Of a stretch of DNA of 17,798 bases, positions 6,918 through 13,498 are shown one piece after another; within the stretch, counting starts at the first letter, position 1; every line of letters begins with the position of its first letter. Origin of the DNA: Candidatus Scatosoma pullistercoris (GTDB lineage Bacteria > Bacillota > Clostridia > Christensenellales > Borkfalkiaceae); assembly GCA_018714725.1 (NCBI GenBank), contig DVMZ01000098.1, positions 1-17,798 of the forward strand. The letters run 5' to 3'. The notes beneath the pieces were generated by a model. That model was not told where the DNA came from. It saw only the letters and a list, made by a program, of their open reading frames with translations, and made no database searches. A program made the position numbers and the translations under genes.

Positions 6918-8063
6918 TCAGAGCCGCATGCCGCCTTTTGCGGCCACGGAAACCGTCTGCAAAATGCCCGTGGAAATCACCTGCTTTTCGCCTGCCGCCG
7001 CCGAAGAAATTGCGTCGTCGATCAGATCGGAAAAGAGGTTTTTCGCGTCGGAAACCCGTTCGCAGAACAGATAATAGGCAAGCGAGCCGGGCACGGTGTT
7101 CACTTCGCCGAGATAAACCCCCTCGTCCGAAAGCAGAAAATCCATGCGCACGATTCCTTTCAGATTCATCCGCTTATACAGCGTGCGGGTATAGGAACGG
7201 ATTTTTTCCCGCGTTTCCTCCGAGACGATCAGACCCGGACGGCTCCGGCATTCCTTTCCGCAGGAAGCCACCGGATCCTGTTTGAGATATTTGTCTGCGA
7301 ACGAATAAATCCGCTCCCCCGAAGCGGCCTCTTCCGGTTCGGAGACATAAATTTCCCCGTTCAGGGCATACGCCGCGCAATTTACGTCCCGTTTCCCCCG
7401 GATATATTTTTCGATCAACACCCGATCGTCCAGCCGGAATCCCGCCTCGATCGCTTTTTCCGCCTCTTCTTCCGTCCCTGCCAAGACAACGCCGATCGAC
7501 GACCCCAGATTGGCGGGTTTCACCACCACCGGATATTTCAGCCGGGTAGCGATGTTTTTCAGGAGAAACCTGCCGCGGCGGGCATAATCGCGCTCGTTGA
7601 CGCGTATATATTCGGCAGTGGGAATGTTCAGCGCCTTTGCGATGAGTTTCGTCATCGTCTTGTCCAGAAACACCGCGGAAGCGGTGAGATCGGGCGACGC
7701 AAGCGGAATGCCGTTCATCTGCATCAGCGCGGAAATCCCTCCCCCTTCTCCCAGCCCGCCATGGCAGCAGTTCAGCGCCCCGTCCGGTTTCCCCAACAAT
7801 TTAATTTTGGGCTTTCCCGGCGTAAACGCATACATGCCCCCGCCGTCAAAGAAAACTCGCTGAAACCCGGATACGCCGCCCTTCCGGAACGTATTCAGAT
7901 CGGACATTTTTCCGGACGTGTACATTCCCCCGTCCGTATGCAGATAGACGGGAACGGGTATGTATTTTTCCCGGTCGATCAGGTTGAGCACAAACACTCC
8001 CGTCAGTACAGAAATTTCATTTTCGCTGGACTTTCCGCCGAAAAAGATGACTATTTTCCGCAT
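6918..8063 (-). CDS. ddl: D-alanine--D-alanine ligase-like ATP-grasp enzyme
   Basis: ATP-grasp ligase expected to join two D-alanines for the peptidoglycan stem. The start used here is ATG 8063 (381 residues): GGAGGTG sits 10-11 bases upstream, and an in-frame TTG at 8084 would place that site inside the gene. Ddl landmarks are GGKSSENEIS with E14, CCHGGLGEGG (H101), ASAVFLDKTMTK, VVKPANLGSSIGV (K182), the omega-loop tyrosine in ADKYLK (Y259), RMDF (D308) and GEVNTVPG (E320, N322). The omega-loop Tyr is typical of D-Ala-D-Ala rather than D-Ala-D-Lac ligases. Divergent points are HGGLGEGGGISA instead of HGxxGEDGxxQG, and GSLAYYLF after NTVPG where common Ddl has a MTxxSL-type segment that contacts the acceptor. 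It follows the membrane Mur ligase by 79 bases. A second, paralogous Ddl may exist elsewhere, and the acceptor specificity is uncertain. Confidence 0.88.
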   Translation of the reverse strand: MRKIVIFFGGKSSENEISVLTGVFVLNLIDREKYIPVPVYLHTDGGMYTSGKMSDLNTFRKGGVSGFQRVFFDGGGMYAFTPGKPKIKLLGKPDGALNCCHGGLGEGGGISALMQMNGIPLASPDLTASAVFLDKTMTKLIAKALNIPTAEYIRVNERDYARRGRFLLKNIATRLKYPVVVKPANLGSSIGVVLAGTEEEAEKAIEAGFRLDDRVLIEKYIRGKRDVNCAAYALNGEIYVSEPEEAASGERIYSFADKYLKQDPVASCGKECRSRPGLIVSEETREKIRSYTRTLYKRMNLKGIVRMDFLLSDEGVYLGEVNTVPGSLAYYLFCERVSDAKNLFSDLIDDAISSAAAGEKQVISTGILQTVSVAAKGGMRL

Positions 8064-8142
8064 AAAAAAACCGCACCTCCGCAAAGATTTTTTTGCTTTG
8101 GTGCAGCTTGTGCTTCCTTTTGCGACAGTTTTCCCGTCTGCG

Positions 8143-9762
8143 TCACCACGCGTCGGGCAGATCGTTGAGGAACAGGACGGCGTCCCCTTTCTGCAAAGCG
8201 CCGGAAAGCAGGTCCTTCGCCCCGTCCAACGTAGGGCAGACGATGAGATTTTCCTCCGCCCCGCCAGCGTCGAGGTATCCGGCTTTCACAGCGCCCACCT
8301 GCGTATCCCCCACGAGAATCACCAGGTCGAGCCCCGCAAGACGGGCGCCGAGCTGTCTGCCGAGCGCTTCGTCCAGAATCCCCGTTTCCACCAGGCCGGG
8401 CGTGACGACAATCTTCCTGCCGGAAAAACGCAACAGCGCCTCGACGGCCTCCGCCGCGCCTTCGGGATTGGAATTGTAACTGTCGTCGAGAATATGAACG
8501 CCGCCGCTCTCGATGAGTTGCAACCGGTGCGGGATCGGCGAAATCCGGGCAATCCCCTCCTCGATTTCCGCAGCCGTCAATCCCATTTCCGACGCGAGCA
8601 AGGCGGCCAACGCTATGTTTTCCGCCGAATGTCTGCCCAGAAGGCAGGTCTGCACAAACACCCGTCCGTCGGGAAGGCAAAGGACAAACGACGTACTGTC
8701 CGCGCGGAGTTCAAGCCCTTCGATCAGATTTCCGAAATCCGCAAACACACACTTTTCAAGATCGGCGGGAGAGACGATTTCCACGGGCAGAGACTGTATT
8801 TTTTCTTTCAGCGCCCCGCCGCAGACCACTTTCCGCGCGGTGCCTTTCAGAATTTCGCATTTTGCCTTCAGCACGTTTTCTTCCGAACCGAACGTTTCGA
8901 TATGTTGCGCGCAGACGCCCGTGAACGCCGCATAGTCCGGCTTTACGAGGTCGCATAACTCCGCAATATCGCCCGCCCGGCGGGCACCCATTTCCGCGAT
9001 CAGCACTTGTTTGCCCGCAAATTCGGGCGACGTCACCGTCTTGGCGATCCCGACGGGCGTATTATAGGAAGCGGGCGTCGCAACCACCGAAAAACGCGCG
9101 GAAAGTATGCTCTGCAAAATGTTCTTGACCGAAGTCTTTCCGTAACTGCCTACGACGGCGACCCGGAGAATCTGCGTTTCATTCAACACCTGCCCCGTTT
9201 TTTTTACAAATCTGCGGTTGCGGGGATTCTCATACAGACCGTCGATGGCGCCCGCCGCCACCAACAGCCAGGGCAACAGCAACGGCATCAGCGTGAAGGG
9301 AACGAACCGGAAAATCTGATAGAGCCCGCTCCCCGCAAGCTGTCCGAAAAAGGCGAGCAATGCGATGACGATATAGGAAACGCAGGCGATCAGAAGAATA
9401 TAGACCGCGGAAAGCCGGCGAATCCTGCCCGTGATCGCAAGCGGAACTTTGAAAGCGTATTTCCGGTCGGCAATACAGAAAAGTATGCAGAAGAAAAAGA
9501 AGGGAAGGGCGGAGAAAAGAAGCGCCGCTTTGGTTCCCGCGAAGGAAAAGACAAGCGCCACGAGCGCCGTCGAAAGCAAAGACAGCCCCGACCAGAGCGC
9601 CAGGCGATTGTAATAGAGATTGTCCTTCCTCCGCAGCCAACGGACAAAACGGCCGCCGGCATAGCCGCACTGCTGAAATGCTCCCAGAGATTTCAGAGTA
9701 CCCAGAAAGAAGAAACAGGTGCACGCGATACAAGCGGCAATTCTCGACAATACGTCACCCAT
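8143..9762 (-). CDS. MurF-like Mur ligase with N-terminal membrane domain
   Basis: ATP-dependent Mur ligase fused to a membrane domain. From ATG 9762 it has 539 residues. The first ~175 residues hold about five hydrophobic helices (roughly 5-22, 55-73, 79-97, 118-140, 152-172) in place of the normal UDP-MurNAc-binding N-domain. The ligase core starts at about 198: P-loop GSYGKTS (205-211), an ASYNTPVG block, EMGA (257-260), GRHSAENIALAA (H378, N382), PHRLQ (411-415) and DDSYNSNPEG (426-435), the last two being close to classical MurF. The expected reaction is addition of a dipeptide such as D-Ala-D-Ala to a peptide precursor, but the missing N-domain leaves the acceptor open; a lipid-linked or membrane-proximal substrate is an inference. 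GGAGG lies 12 bases before ATG 9762; TTG 9783 would put that site inside the gene. The start overlaps the hydrolase stop by 8 bases, implying translational coupling. Confidence 0.88.
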   Translation of the reverse strand: MGDVLSRIAACIACTCFFFLGTLKSLGAFQQCGYAGGRFVRWLRRKDNLYYNRLALWSGLSLLSTALVALVFSFAGTKAALLFSALPFFFFCILFCIADRKYAFKVPLAITGRIRRLSAVYILLIACVSYIVIALLAFFGQLAGSGLYQIFRFVPFTLMPLLLPWLLVAAGAIDGLYENPRNRRFVKKTGQVLNETQILRVAVVGSYGKTSVKNILQSILSARFSVVATPASYNTPVGIAKTVTSPEFAGKQVLIAEMGARRAGDIAELCDLVKPDYAAFTGVCAQHIETFGSEENVLKAKCEILKGTARKVVCGGALKEKIQSLPVEIVSPADLEKCVFADFGNLIEGLELRADSTSFVLCLPDGRVFVQTCLLGRHSAENIALAALLASEMGLTAAEIEEGIARISPIPHRLQLIESGGVHILDDSYNSNPEGAAEAVEALLRFSGRKIVVTPGLVETGILDEALGRQLGARLAGLDLVILVGDTQVGAVKAGYLDAGGAEENLIVCPTLDGAKDLLSGALQKGDAVLFLNDLPDAW

Positions 9763-10471
9763 GAAAGAAAAATTCCTCCGCAATCAGATTGAAGGCCACC
9801 GGGTATTCGACGAACGAAAAATGCCCGCCCTCCATTGTCTTCATCCTGCCATGACGAAGACAGGAGCGATAAATTTCCGCCGCCTCCGGCGGCGTCGTTT
9901 TGTCCTCCCGTCCTTCGACCAGTAAAACTTCGTTTCCGATCCTCCGCGCGTCTTCGCGCAGATCTTCGTTGACAATCTTTTTATAGCTCTCCCGCATGAC
10001 GGGCGAAAGCGAACGGTATTCTTCGCTCCCGAAATGCCTGTCGGCAAACTTCGGGGCAATTTTCCGGACCAGGCGATACGTCCCGACCTGCAGGCGATAT
10101 TTTGCGCCCCGGCGTAGAATAATGCCCGCCGGCCCCGTCAGAAGCAACTTGTCAAATATTTCCCCGTCTGCCGAAGCCATTTTCACCGCCACGCGGCAGC
10201 CGAACGAATGCGCAATCACATGCGGCCGGGACAAGCCCAGCGCCGTCAGCGCTTCCCTGGTCCACTCCGCATAGTCAGAAACGGAAAAAGGCTGCGTCAG
10301 CGGCTGTGCGCCGCCGAAACCGGGAAAATCGATCGCCGTCACCCGGCAATAGCGCGAAAAATACCCGATCTGCGCCGCAAAACTTTCCTTGGAGGCGAGA
10401 TAGCCGTGAAAAAACACCAGATCCTTTCCCTTTCCCTTTTGTAAGTAAGAAATCCGGGACAAATCCGCCAT
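9755..10471 (-). CDS. Alpha/beta hydrolase
   Basis: Cytoplasmic 238-residue alpha/beta-hydrolase fold enzyme of unknown substrate. It has the oxyanion HG (FFHGYLAS, 22-23), the nucleophile elbow AHSFG with Ser89 (the first Gly of GxSxG replaced by Ala), acidic Asp190 in EGREDKTTP and His217 in GGHFSFVEYP. The triad is complete and no signal peptide is seen. The ATG has AAGGAG 8 bases upstream. Its end overlaps the start of the membrane Mur ligase by 8 bases, and the Ddl-like gene follows, so a role in wall precursor or D-amino-acid-containing peptide metabolism is suggested by context only. It starts 66 bases after the rimI stop, with a 9-bp hairpin in the gap. Confidence 0.88.
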   Translation of the reverse strand: MADLSRISYLQKGKGKDLVFFHGYLASKESFAAQIGYFSRYCRVTAIDFPGFGGAQPLTQPFSVSDYAEWTREALTALGLSRPHVIAHSFGCRVAVKMASADGEIFDKLLLTGPAGIILRRGAKYRLQVGTYRLVRKIAPKFADRHFGSEEYRSLSPVMRESYKKIVNEDLREDARRIGNEVLLVEGREDKTTPPEAAEIYRSCLRHGRMKTMEGGHFSFVEYPVAFNLIAEEFFFHG

Positions 10472-10509
10472 GACTGCGTCTCCTTGTCGCGCCCGTTTTA
10501 TGCTCCGGG

Positions 10510-10532
10510 TTCCGGAAAGGACTTTTCCGGAA
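10510..10532. repeat. 9-bp hairpin between rimI and hydrolase genes
   Basis: TTCCGGAAA (10510-10518) and TTTCCGGAA (10524-10532) form a perfect 9-bp stem with a five-base loop (GGACT), beginning 5 bases after the rimI stop. There is no T-run after it on the minus strand, so it is not a standard terminator. It may attenuate or stabilise the rimI message. Confidence 0.5.
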
Positions 10533-10537
10533 AATAA

Positions 10538-11005
10538 TTACTCTTTTCTCCCCGCCGTTTTTTCCGGAAGGTCTTCCAGGGATTTTTGCATCACCAGCGC
10601 GTCCTCGCCGTCCGGATAATAACGCGGCCGGGCATAAAGCCCGCCAAACCCGTTTTTCAGGTACAGTTGCATCGCGGGCGAATTGGAAACCCGCACTTCC
10701 AGCAACATTTTCACGGCCCCGAGTTCCCGGGCTTCCCGTTCCAGTTCGCGAAGCAGAGCGGCGCCCACCCCCTGCCGGCGATATCCTTTCGCCACGGCGA
10801 TGTTATCGATTTCCGCATTTTCAAAGAGCACCGTCTCGCAGGCATATCCCGCCAGTTCGCCTCCGTCCTCCGCCAGAACCCCGTAAAAGAGTCTGGAGGA
10901 AAAGGCGTCCGCGAACATGCGGTATGACCACGGCTCCGAAAAACACTCCTTTTCCAGTTCGGATATTCTGAGAATGTCCTGAAAAGTCCATTTCCGATAA
11001 ATCAT
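10538..11005 (-). CDS. rimI: RimI-type N-terminal (GNAT) acetyltransferase
   Basis: GNAT acetyltransferase of the RimI family, which acetylates protein N-termini such as that of ribosomal protein S18 using acetyl-CoA. The 155-residue protein begins at ATG 11005, chosen because GAGGG lies directly upstream and the family's start (MIYRKWTFQDILRI) fits; the longer open frame reaching 11422 overlaps tsaB and is spurious. The acetyl-CoA loop RRQGVGAAL is at 76-84. E103 (LLEVRV) and Y115 (AMQLYLKNGF) correspond to the catalytic pair known from E. coli RimI. It follows tsaB by 109 bases, the usual order tsaE-tsaB-rimI. The expected next gene tsaD is not here, so it must be elsewhere. Confidence 0.94.
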   Translation of the reverse strand: MIYRKWTFQDILRISELEKECFSEPWSYRMFADAFSSRLFYGVLAEDGGELAGYACETVLFENAEIDNIAVAKGYRRQGVGAALLRELEREARELGAVKMLLEVRVSNSPAMQLYLKNGFGGLYARPRYYPDGEDALVMQKSLEDLPEKTAGRKE

Positions 11006-11114
11006 ATTCCCTCTTTCGCCCGGCTTCCGCCGGATTTTTCCCGCGCAAAACCTTTTCTTCCGCAATCCGCTTTTTCTGTTTTCCGTCTTTGCTCTTTCCC
11101 GCTTGCGCCGGACT

Positions 11115-11789
11115 TTATCTCCGCCCGGCCCGCGGCCCGAGCTGTTCCTCCGCCTGGCTCTTGCGGATATACAGCGCTTCGGGAGACGCAAACCTTCTTG
11201 CGGCAAACGCCGCCTCCACTGCTTTTTCCAGGCCGGCCGCCGGATCGACGATTTCCGCCCCGGTGCCGTCCGAAAGCCGGATTGGGTCAAAAGAGCAGAC
11301 CCGCCAACCCGGCTCGCGGGAGAGAAAAGCGAGCACTTCCGCGTCCGAAAGATACGCCGGAGAGAGAATCTCCGAAAGAGCGGGCGCTTCTCCCGACCGG
11401 GAAAGCGCATACCCTCCGGCATAATAGTGTCCGTGCAAAGCGTCCGAAAGACACAATCTCTTTTCGCCGTCTACGCCATTATATGCCATTTCCTCAAAGG
11501 AAGTGACGGGCAGCGCGGGCTTTCCCGTCGCCAGGCAGAACCCCTTGACGGCCGAAATCCCGATCCGGATACCCGTAAACGACCCGGGTCCTACCGCTAC
11601 GGCGAAAAATTCGCAGTCGGATGGAGAAAGGTCCGCTTCTTTCAGAACCTTGTCCACCCCGTCCATCAACAGCACGGAATGGCGCATGGAACAATCGGGC
11701 AGGAAAAAACGGACGGTTTTCCCGCCGTTCCCCGCCAGAACCGTCATGTGTTTTCCACAGGTATCGATTGCCAGAAAACGATTTTTCAA
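11115..11789 (-). CDS. tsaB: TsaB, tRNA t6A37 threonylcarbamoyl transfer complex subunit
   Basis: Non-catalytic ASKHA-fold partner of TsaD in forming N6-threonylcarbamoyladenosine at position 37 of ANN-decoding tRNAs. Length 224 residues, normal for Firmicutes. Landmarks: LAIDTCG (6-12), MRHS (35-38), AVGPGSFTGIRIGISAVKGF (65-84), and ALYIRKSQAEEQ near the C-terminus. It starts with TTG at 11789-11787; the sequence GGGAG lies about 8 bases upstream, inside the end of tsaE, and the TTG overlaps the tsaE TGA in a four-base TTGA arrangement, giving translational coupling. No ATG or GTG would give a better N-terminus. Confidence 0.95.
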   Translation of the reverse strand: MKNRFLAIDTCGKHMTVLAGNGGKTVRFFLPDCSMRHSVLLMDGVDKVLKEADLSPSDCEFFAVAVGPGSFTGIRIGISAVKGFCLATGKPALPVTSFEEMAYNGVDGEKRLCLSDALHGHYYAGGYALSRSGEAPALSEILSPAYLSDAEVLAFLSREPGWRVCSFDPIRLSDGTGAEIVDPAAGLEKAVEAAFAARRFASPEALYIRKSQAEEQLGPRAGRR

Positions 11790-12187
11790 TATTCTATCTC
11801 CCTTCTGTCCCCGTCTAATTTACGGATCGTCACCCGTTTCGCGTTTTCCGGAAGCAACGGCGCTATGTTTTCCGACCACTCCACCAGACAGATTCCGCCC
11901 ATCTCAAAATAATCCGCCAGCCCCAGCGCTTCCGCCTGTCCGGGCGATTCGATGCGATAGCAATCGTAATGGAACAGCCGGCCGTCGTAATCGTTCATGT
12001 ACGCATACGTCGGGCTGGTCACCTCGTCGGAAATCCCCAGTCCGCGGGCTACGCCTTTGGCAAACACCGTTTTTCCCGCGCCCATCTCCCCGTCCAGAAG
12101 CACCGTATCCCCCGGAGAGAGCGTCTTTGCATATTCTTCCGCAAATTGTTCGGTCGCTTCCCGCGACCCGGAAATAAAAACAGCCAT
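11786..12187 (-). CDS. tsaE: TsaE, tRNA t6A37 synthesis ATPase
   Basis: ATPase that cycles the TsaB-TsaD complex during t6A synthesis. Length 133 residues. Motifs: Walker A GEMGAGKT (33-40), the VTSPTYAYMN block (56-65), the HYDCYR strand (73-78) and the VEWSEN segment (102-107). The 32 residues before the Walker A agree with the family N-terminus, so ATG 12187 is right. Remarkably there is no Shine-Dalgarno sequence upstream; instead a TATAAT box ends 6 bases before the ATG (see the promoter at 12194-12222), which predicts a leaderless transcript. The stop overlaps the tsaB start. Confidence 0.96.
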   Translation of the reverse strand: MAVFISGSREATEQFAEEYAKTLSPGDTVLLDGEMGAGKTVFAKGVARGLGISDEVTSPTYAYMNDYDGRLFHYDCYRIESPGQAEALGLADYFEMGGICLVEWSENIAPLLPENAKRVTIRKLDGDRREIEY

Positions 12188-12193
12188 ACATAT

Positions 12194-12222
12194 ATTATAA
12201 TATGTACGGCCGATTTTTGCAA
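12194..12222 (-). promoter_or_regulatory. tsaE promoter placed for a leaderless mRNA
   Basis: On the minus strand TTGCAA (12222-12217), 17 bases, then a perfect TATAAT (12199-12194). Six bases separate the -10 from the tsaE ATG (12187-12185), so initiation at the normal distance would fall on or next to the A of ATG. No SD-like GGAG occurs in the intervening sequence. The -35 begins only 11 bases after the ribU stop codon, and no terminator separates the genes. Confidence 0.75.
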
Positions 12223-12233
12223 TTGTTTGCGTT

Positions 12234-13016
12234 TCAAATTTTCATTTTCTTCAAAAACAGCGACAATCTCTTGTATAAAAGCAACGTAAGCAGGCTGACC
12301 AACGAAGTCTTGATCAGGTTGAACGCGAGGATATATCCCCACGTTTCCGCAAATGTACCCGGGACGTCCGCAATGCCGAAGGCCTGGAAGAGAATAAACC
12401 GGTTTGCCAGCAACGCCATCCCCGACGCGATCAGACATCCGCCCACCAGGGAAGGGATGACCACTTTCAGACCCTTATGAAACCGATACATCACCGTCGG
12501 GAGAAGCAGGAAAGAAGTGGTGACAAGGATGTTGGCCAGTTCCCCGACGCCGCCCGTACCGCTCGTAAAAATCCGGAGCAGCTCTTTTATGGCGCAGACG
12601 ATAATTCCCTCCACGGGGCCCAGCAGAAAACCGATCAGAAGAATAAACACGTTTCCGAGGTCCAGTTTGAGGAAAAACGCGGGCGTGGAGGGGAAAATTG
12701 CGATTTCCAGCAGGCTGACCACATAGGAAAGCGCGGCGAACACCGCCATCAATGCGATACGGCGGGCGGAAAACATCTTTTTCAGTCTTCCGGCGCGCGA
12801 AATGCGTTCGCTTTTTTCCGCTTCACCTTTCTCCGCCGTCGTTTTTTCCGCGGCTCCCGCTGTGCCAACCTTCCCTGCCGCCGCGAGCTCAGCAGCCTTT
12901 TCCTCCGCCGTTCCGACCGCCGAGGAAGCGGCGATCTCTTCCCTGCCCTGCGCCTTTTGCTCTTCGGCAGAGGAATTGCCCGTATCCGGCAACACTGTTT
13001 GCAACAACTCCGACAT
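12234..13016 (-). CDS. ribU: ECF transporter substrate-binding component RibU (riboflavin)
   Basis: Membrane S-component that captures riboflavin and works with a shared ECF ATPase/EcfT module encoded elsewhere. From ATG 13016 (AAGGAG 8 bases upstream) it has 260 residues; the open frame continues to 13208 but that would run through the riboswitch. Residues ~83-255 contain about six membrane helices with family motifs: FFLKLDLGNVFILLIGFLLGP (114-134), CAIKELLRIFTSGTGG (141-156), and AFNLIKTSLV (231-240). The FMN riboswitch directly upstream independently supports riboflavin as substrate. Odd feature: residues 1-82 are a low-complexity Ala/Glu/Lys-rich tail not usual in RibU, ending in a basic RLKKMFSARR. 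Confidence 0.93.
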   Translation of the reverse strand: MSELLQTVLPDTGNSSAEEQKAQGREEIAASSAVGTAEEKAAELAAAGKVGTAGAAEKTTAEKGEAEKSERISRAGRLKKMFSARRIALMAVFAALSYVVSLLEIAIFPSTPAFFLKLDLGNVFILLIGFLLGPVEGIIVCAIKELLRIFTSGTGGVGELANILVTTSFLLLPTVMYRFHKGLKVVIPSLVGGCLIASGMALLANRFILFQAFGIADVPGTFAETWGYILAFNLIKTSLVSLLTLLLYKRLSLFLKKMKI

Positions 13017-13073
13017 AACGACACTCCTTAAAAAATATTTTTCCGATAAAATATTCTCCGTGAGTGCAAAATT

Positions 13074-13099
13074 GCCGCCCCGAAAAAATCCGGGGCGGC
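13074..13099 (-). terminator. Riboswitch expression-platform terminator hairpin
   Basis: GCCGCCCCG (13099-13091 on the minus strand) and CGGGGCGGC (13082-13074) form a 9-bp GC stem with an eight-base loop, followed by AATTTTGC. It lies between the FMN aptamer and the ribU start, where a transcription terminator is expected. The T-run is short. A second, AT-only stem (13034-13041 with 13048-13055) followed by TTTTTT and the ribU ribosome binding site could instead hide the initiation region. Confidence 0.6.
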
Positions 13100-13142
13100 C
13101 TGAAAACACGCCGAACGCGGACATGGTGTTCCCATTTCCGCT

Positions 13143-13270
13143 TTCTTCTTTTCTCATCCGGACTATACCGTCGGTATCGGAATTGCACCGATTCGGGAAC
13201 CGCCGCAACCTGGCGGCGTTCTTCGCAGACTGTCACTGCCGGTGAGGGATTTCACCTCGCCCCAAAGAAT
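13143..13270 (-). promoter_or_regulatory. FMN riboswitch (RFN element)
   Basis: The minus strand reproduces the conserved RFN core in order: GGGGCGAGGTGAAATCCC near 13262-13245, CACCGGCAGTGACAGTCTGC, a variable GC stem-loop (GAACGCCGCC...GGCGGTTC, about 13219-13196), ATCGGTGCAATTCCGAT, and ACCGACGGTATAGTCCGGATG ending at 13155. The closing P1 helix can form between TTCTTT at the 5' end and AAAGAA at the 3' end. It binds FMN and should turn off the downstream ribU when flavin is plentiful. Confidence 0.95.
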
Positions 13271-13284
13271 ATTTTATTTCCCTT

Positions 13285-13313
13285 ATTGTATCATTCCTCC
13301 GCCCTGTTGTCAA
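13285..13313 (-). promoter_or_regulatory. Consensus sigma-A promoter of ribU
   Basis: TTGACA (13313-13308), a 17-base spacer, and TACAAT (13290-13285) on the minus strand. The start point would be near 13278, a few bases before the riboswitch aptamer. Confidence 0.88.
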
Positions 13314-13317
13314 GCGC

Positions 13318-13359
13318 CGGGCGGCGGTTTTTCGGAATTTTCCGGAAAACCGCCGCCCG
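13318..13359 (-). terminator. Long hairpin after glyA, without U-tract
   Basis: Arms 13318-13331 and 13346-13359 are perfectly complementary over 14 bp, and the stem extends further inward after a T-G pair through CGG/CCG. It lies downstream of glyA and ends 4 bases from the -35 box of the ribU promoter. The minus-strand sequence after the stem (GGCGCTTGACA) has no T-run, so termination, if it occurs, is not of the standard kind. Confidence 0.5.
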
Positions 13360-13498
13360 CCGTAACTGTCTGCCATAACCGTCTTCCTTAACCCAAGATC
13401 GCGACCGTCCCGTCAAAAACAGCCGCGCCGCCTTTCCCGGTTCCGTCGCGCGTTCACGCAAGTCCTTTCCGAAGCCGCATGCTTTCCGCGCTTTTTTC

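Noticed and set aside
6918..8063. Vancomycin-resistance type D-Ala-D-Lac ligase
   Set aside because: The omega-loop tyrosine (ADKYLK) is present, which favours D-Ala as acceptor, and no vanH or vanX-like genes are adjacent.
3549..8168. A 1539-codon open frame on the plus strand
   Set aside because: It is antisense to yhbY, the 509-residue unknown, obgE and the Ddl-like gene, which all happen to share one codon register. Their near lack of TTA, CTA and TCA codons keeps the opposite frame open. The translation has no domain, no plausible start site, and those four genes are individually well supported.
11020..11040. Small GC hairpin followed by TTTTT on the plus strand
   Set aside because: It would be a plus-strand terminator, but no plus-strand gene precedes it; the stem is only 5 bp.
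11006..11422. N-terminal extension of the rimI frame
   Set aside because: The extra 139 codons run inside tsaB in another frame, are Arg/Lys-rich nonsense, and a ribosome binding site and family-consistent start are present at 11005.
13017..13208. N-terminal extension of ribU through the riboswitch
   Set aside because: The region is occupied by the conserved FMN aptamer and expression platform, and AAGGAG marks ATG 13016.
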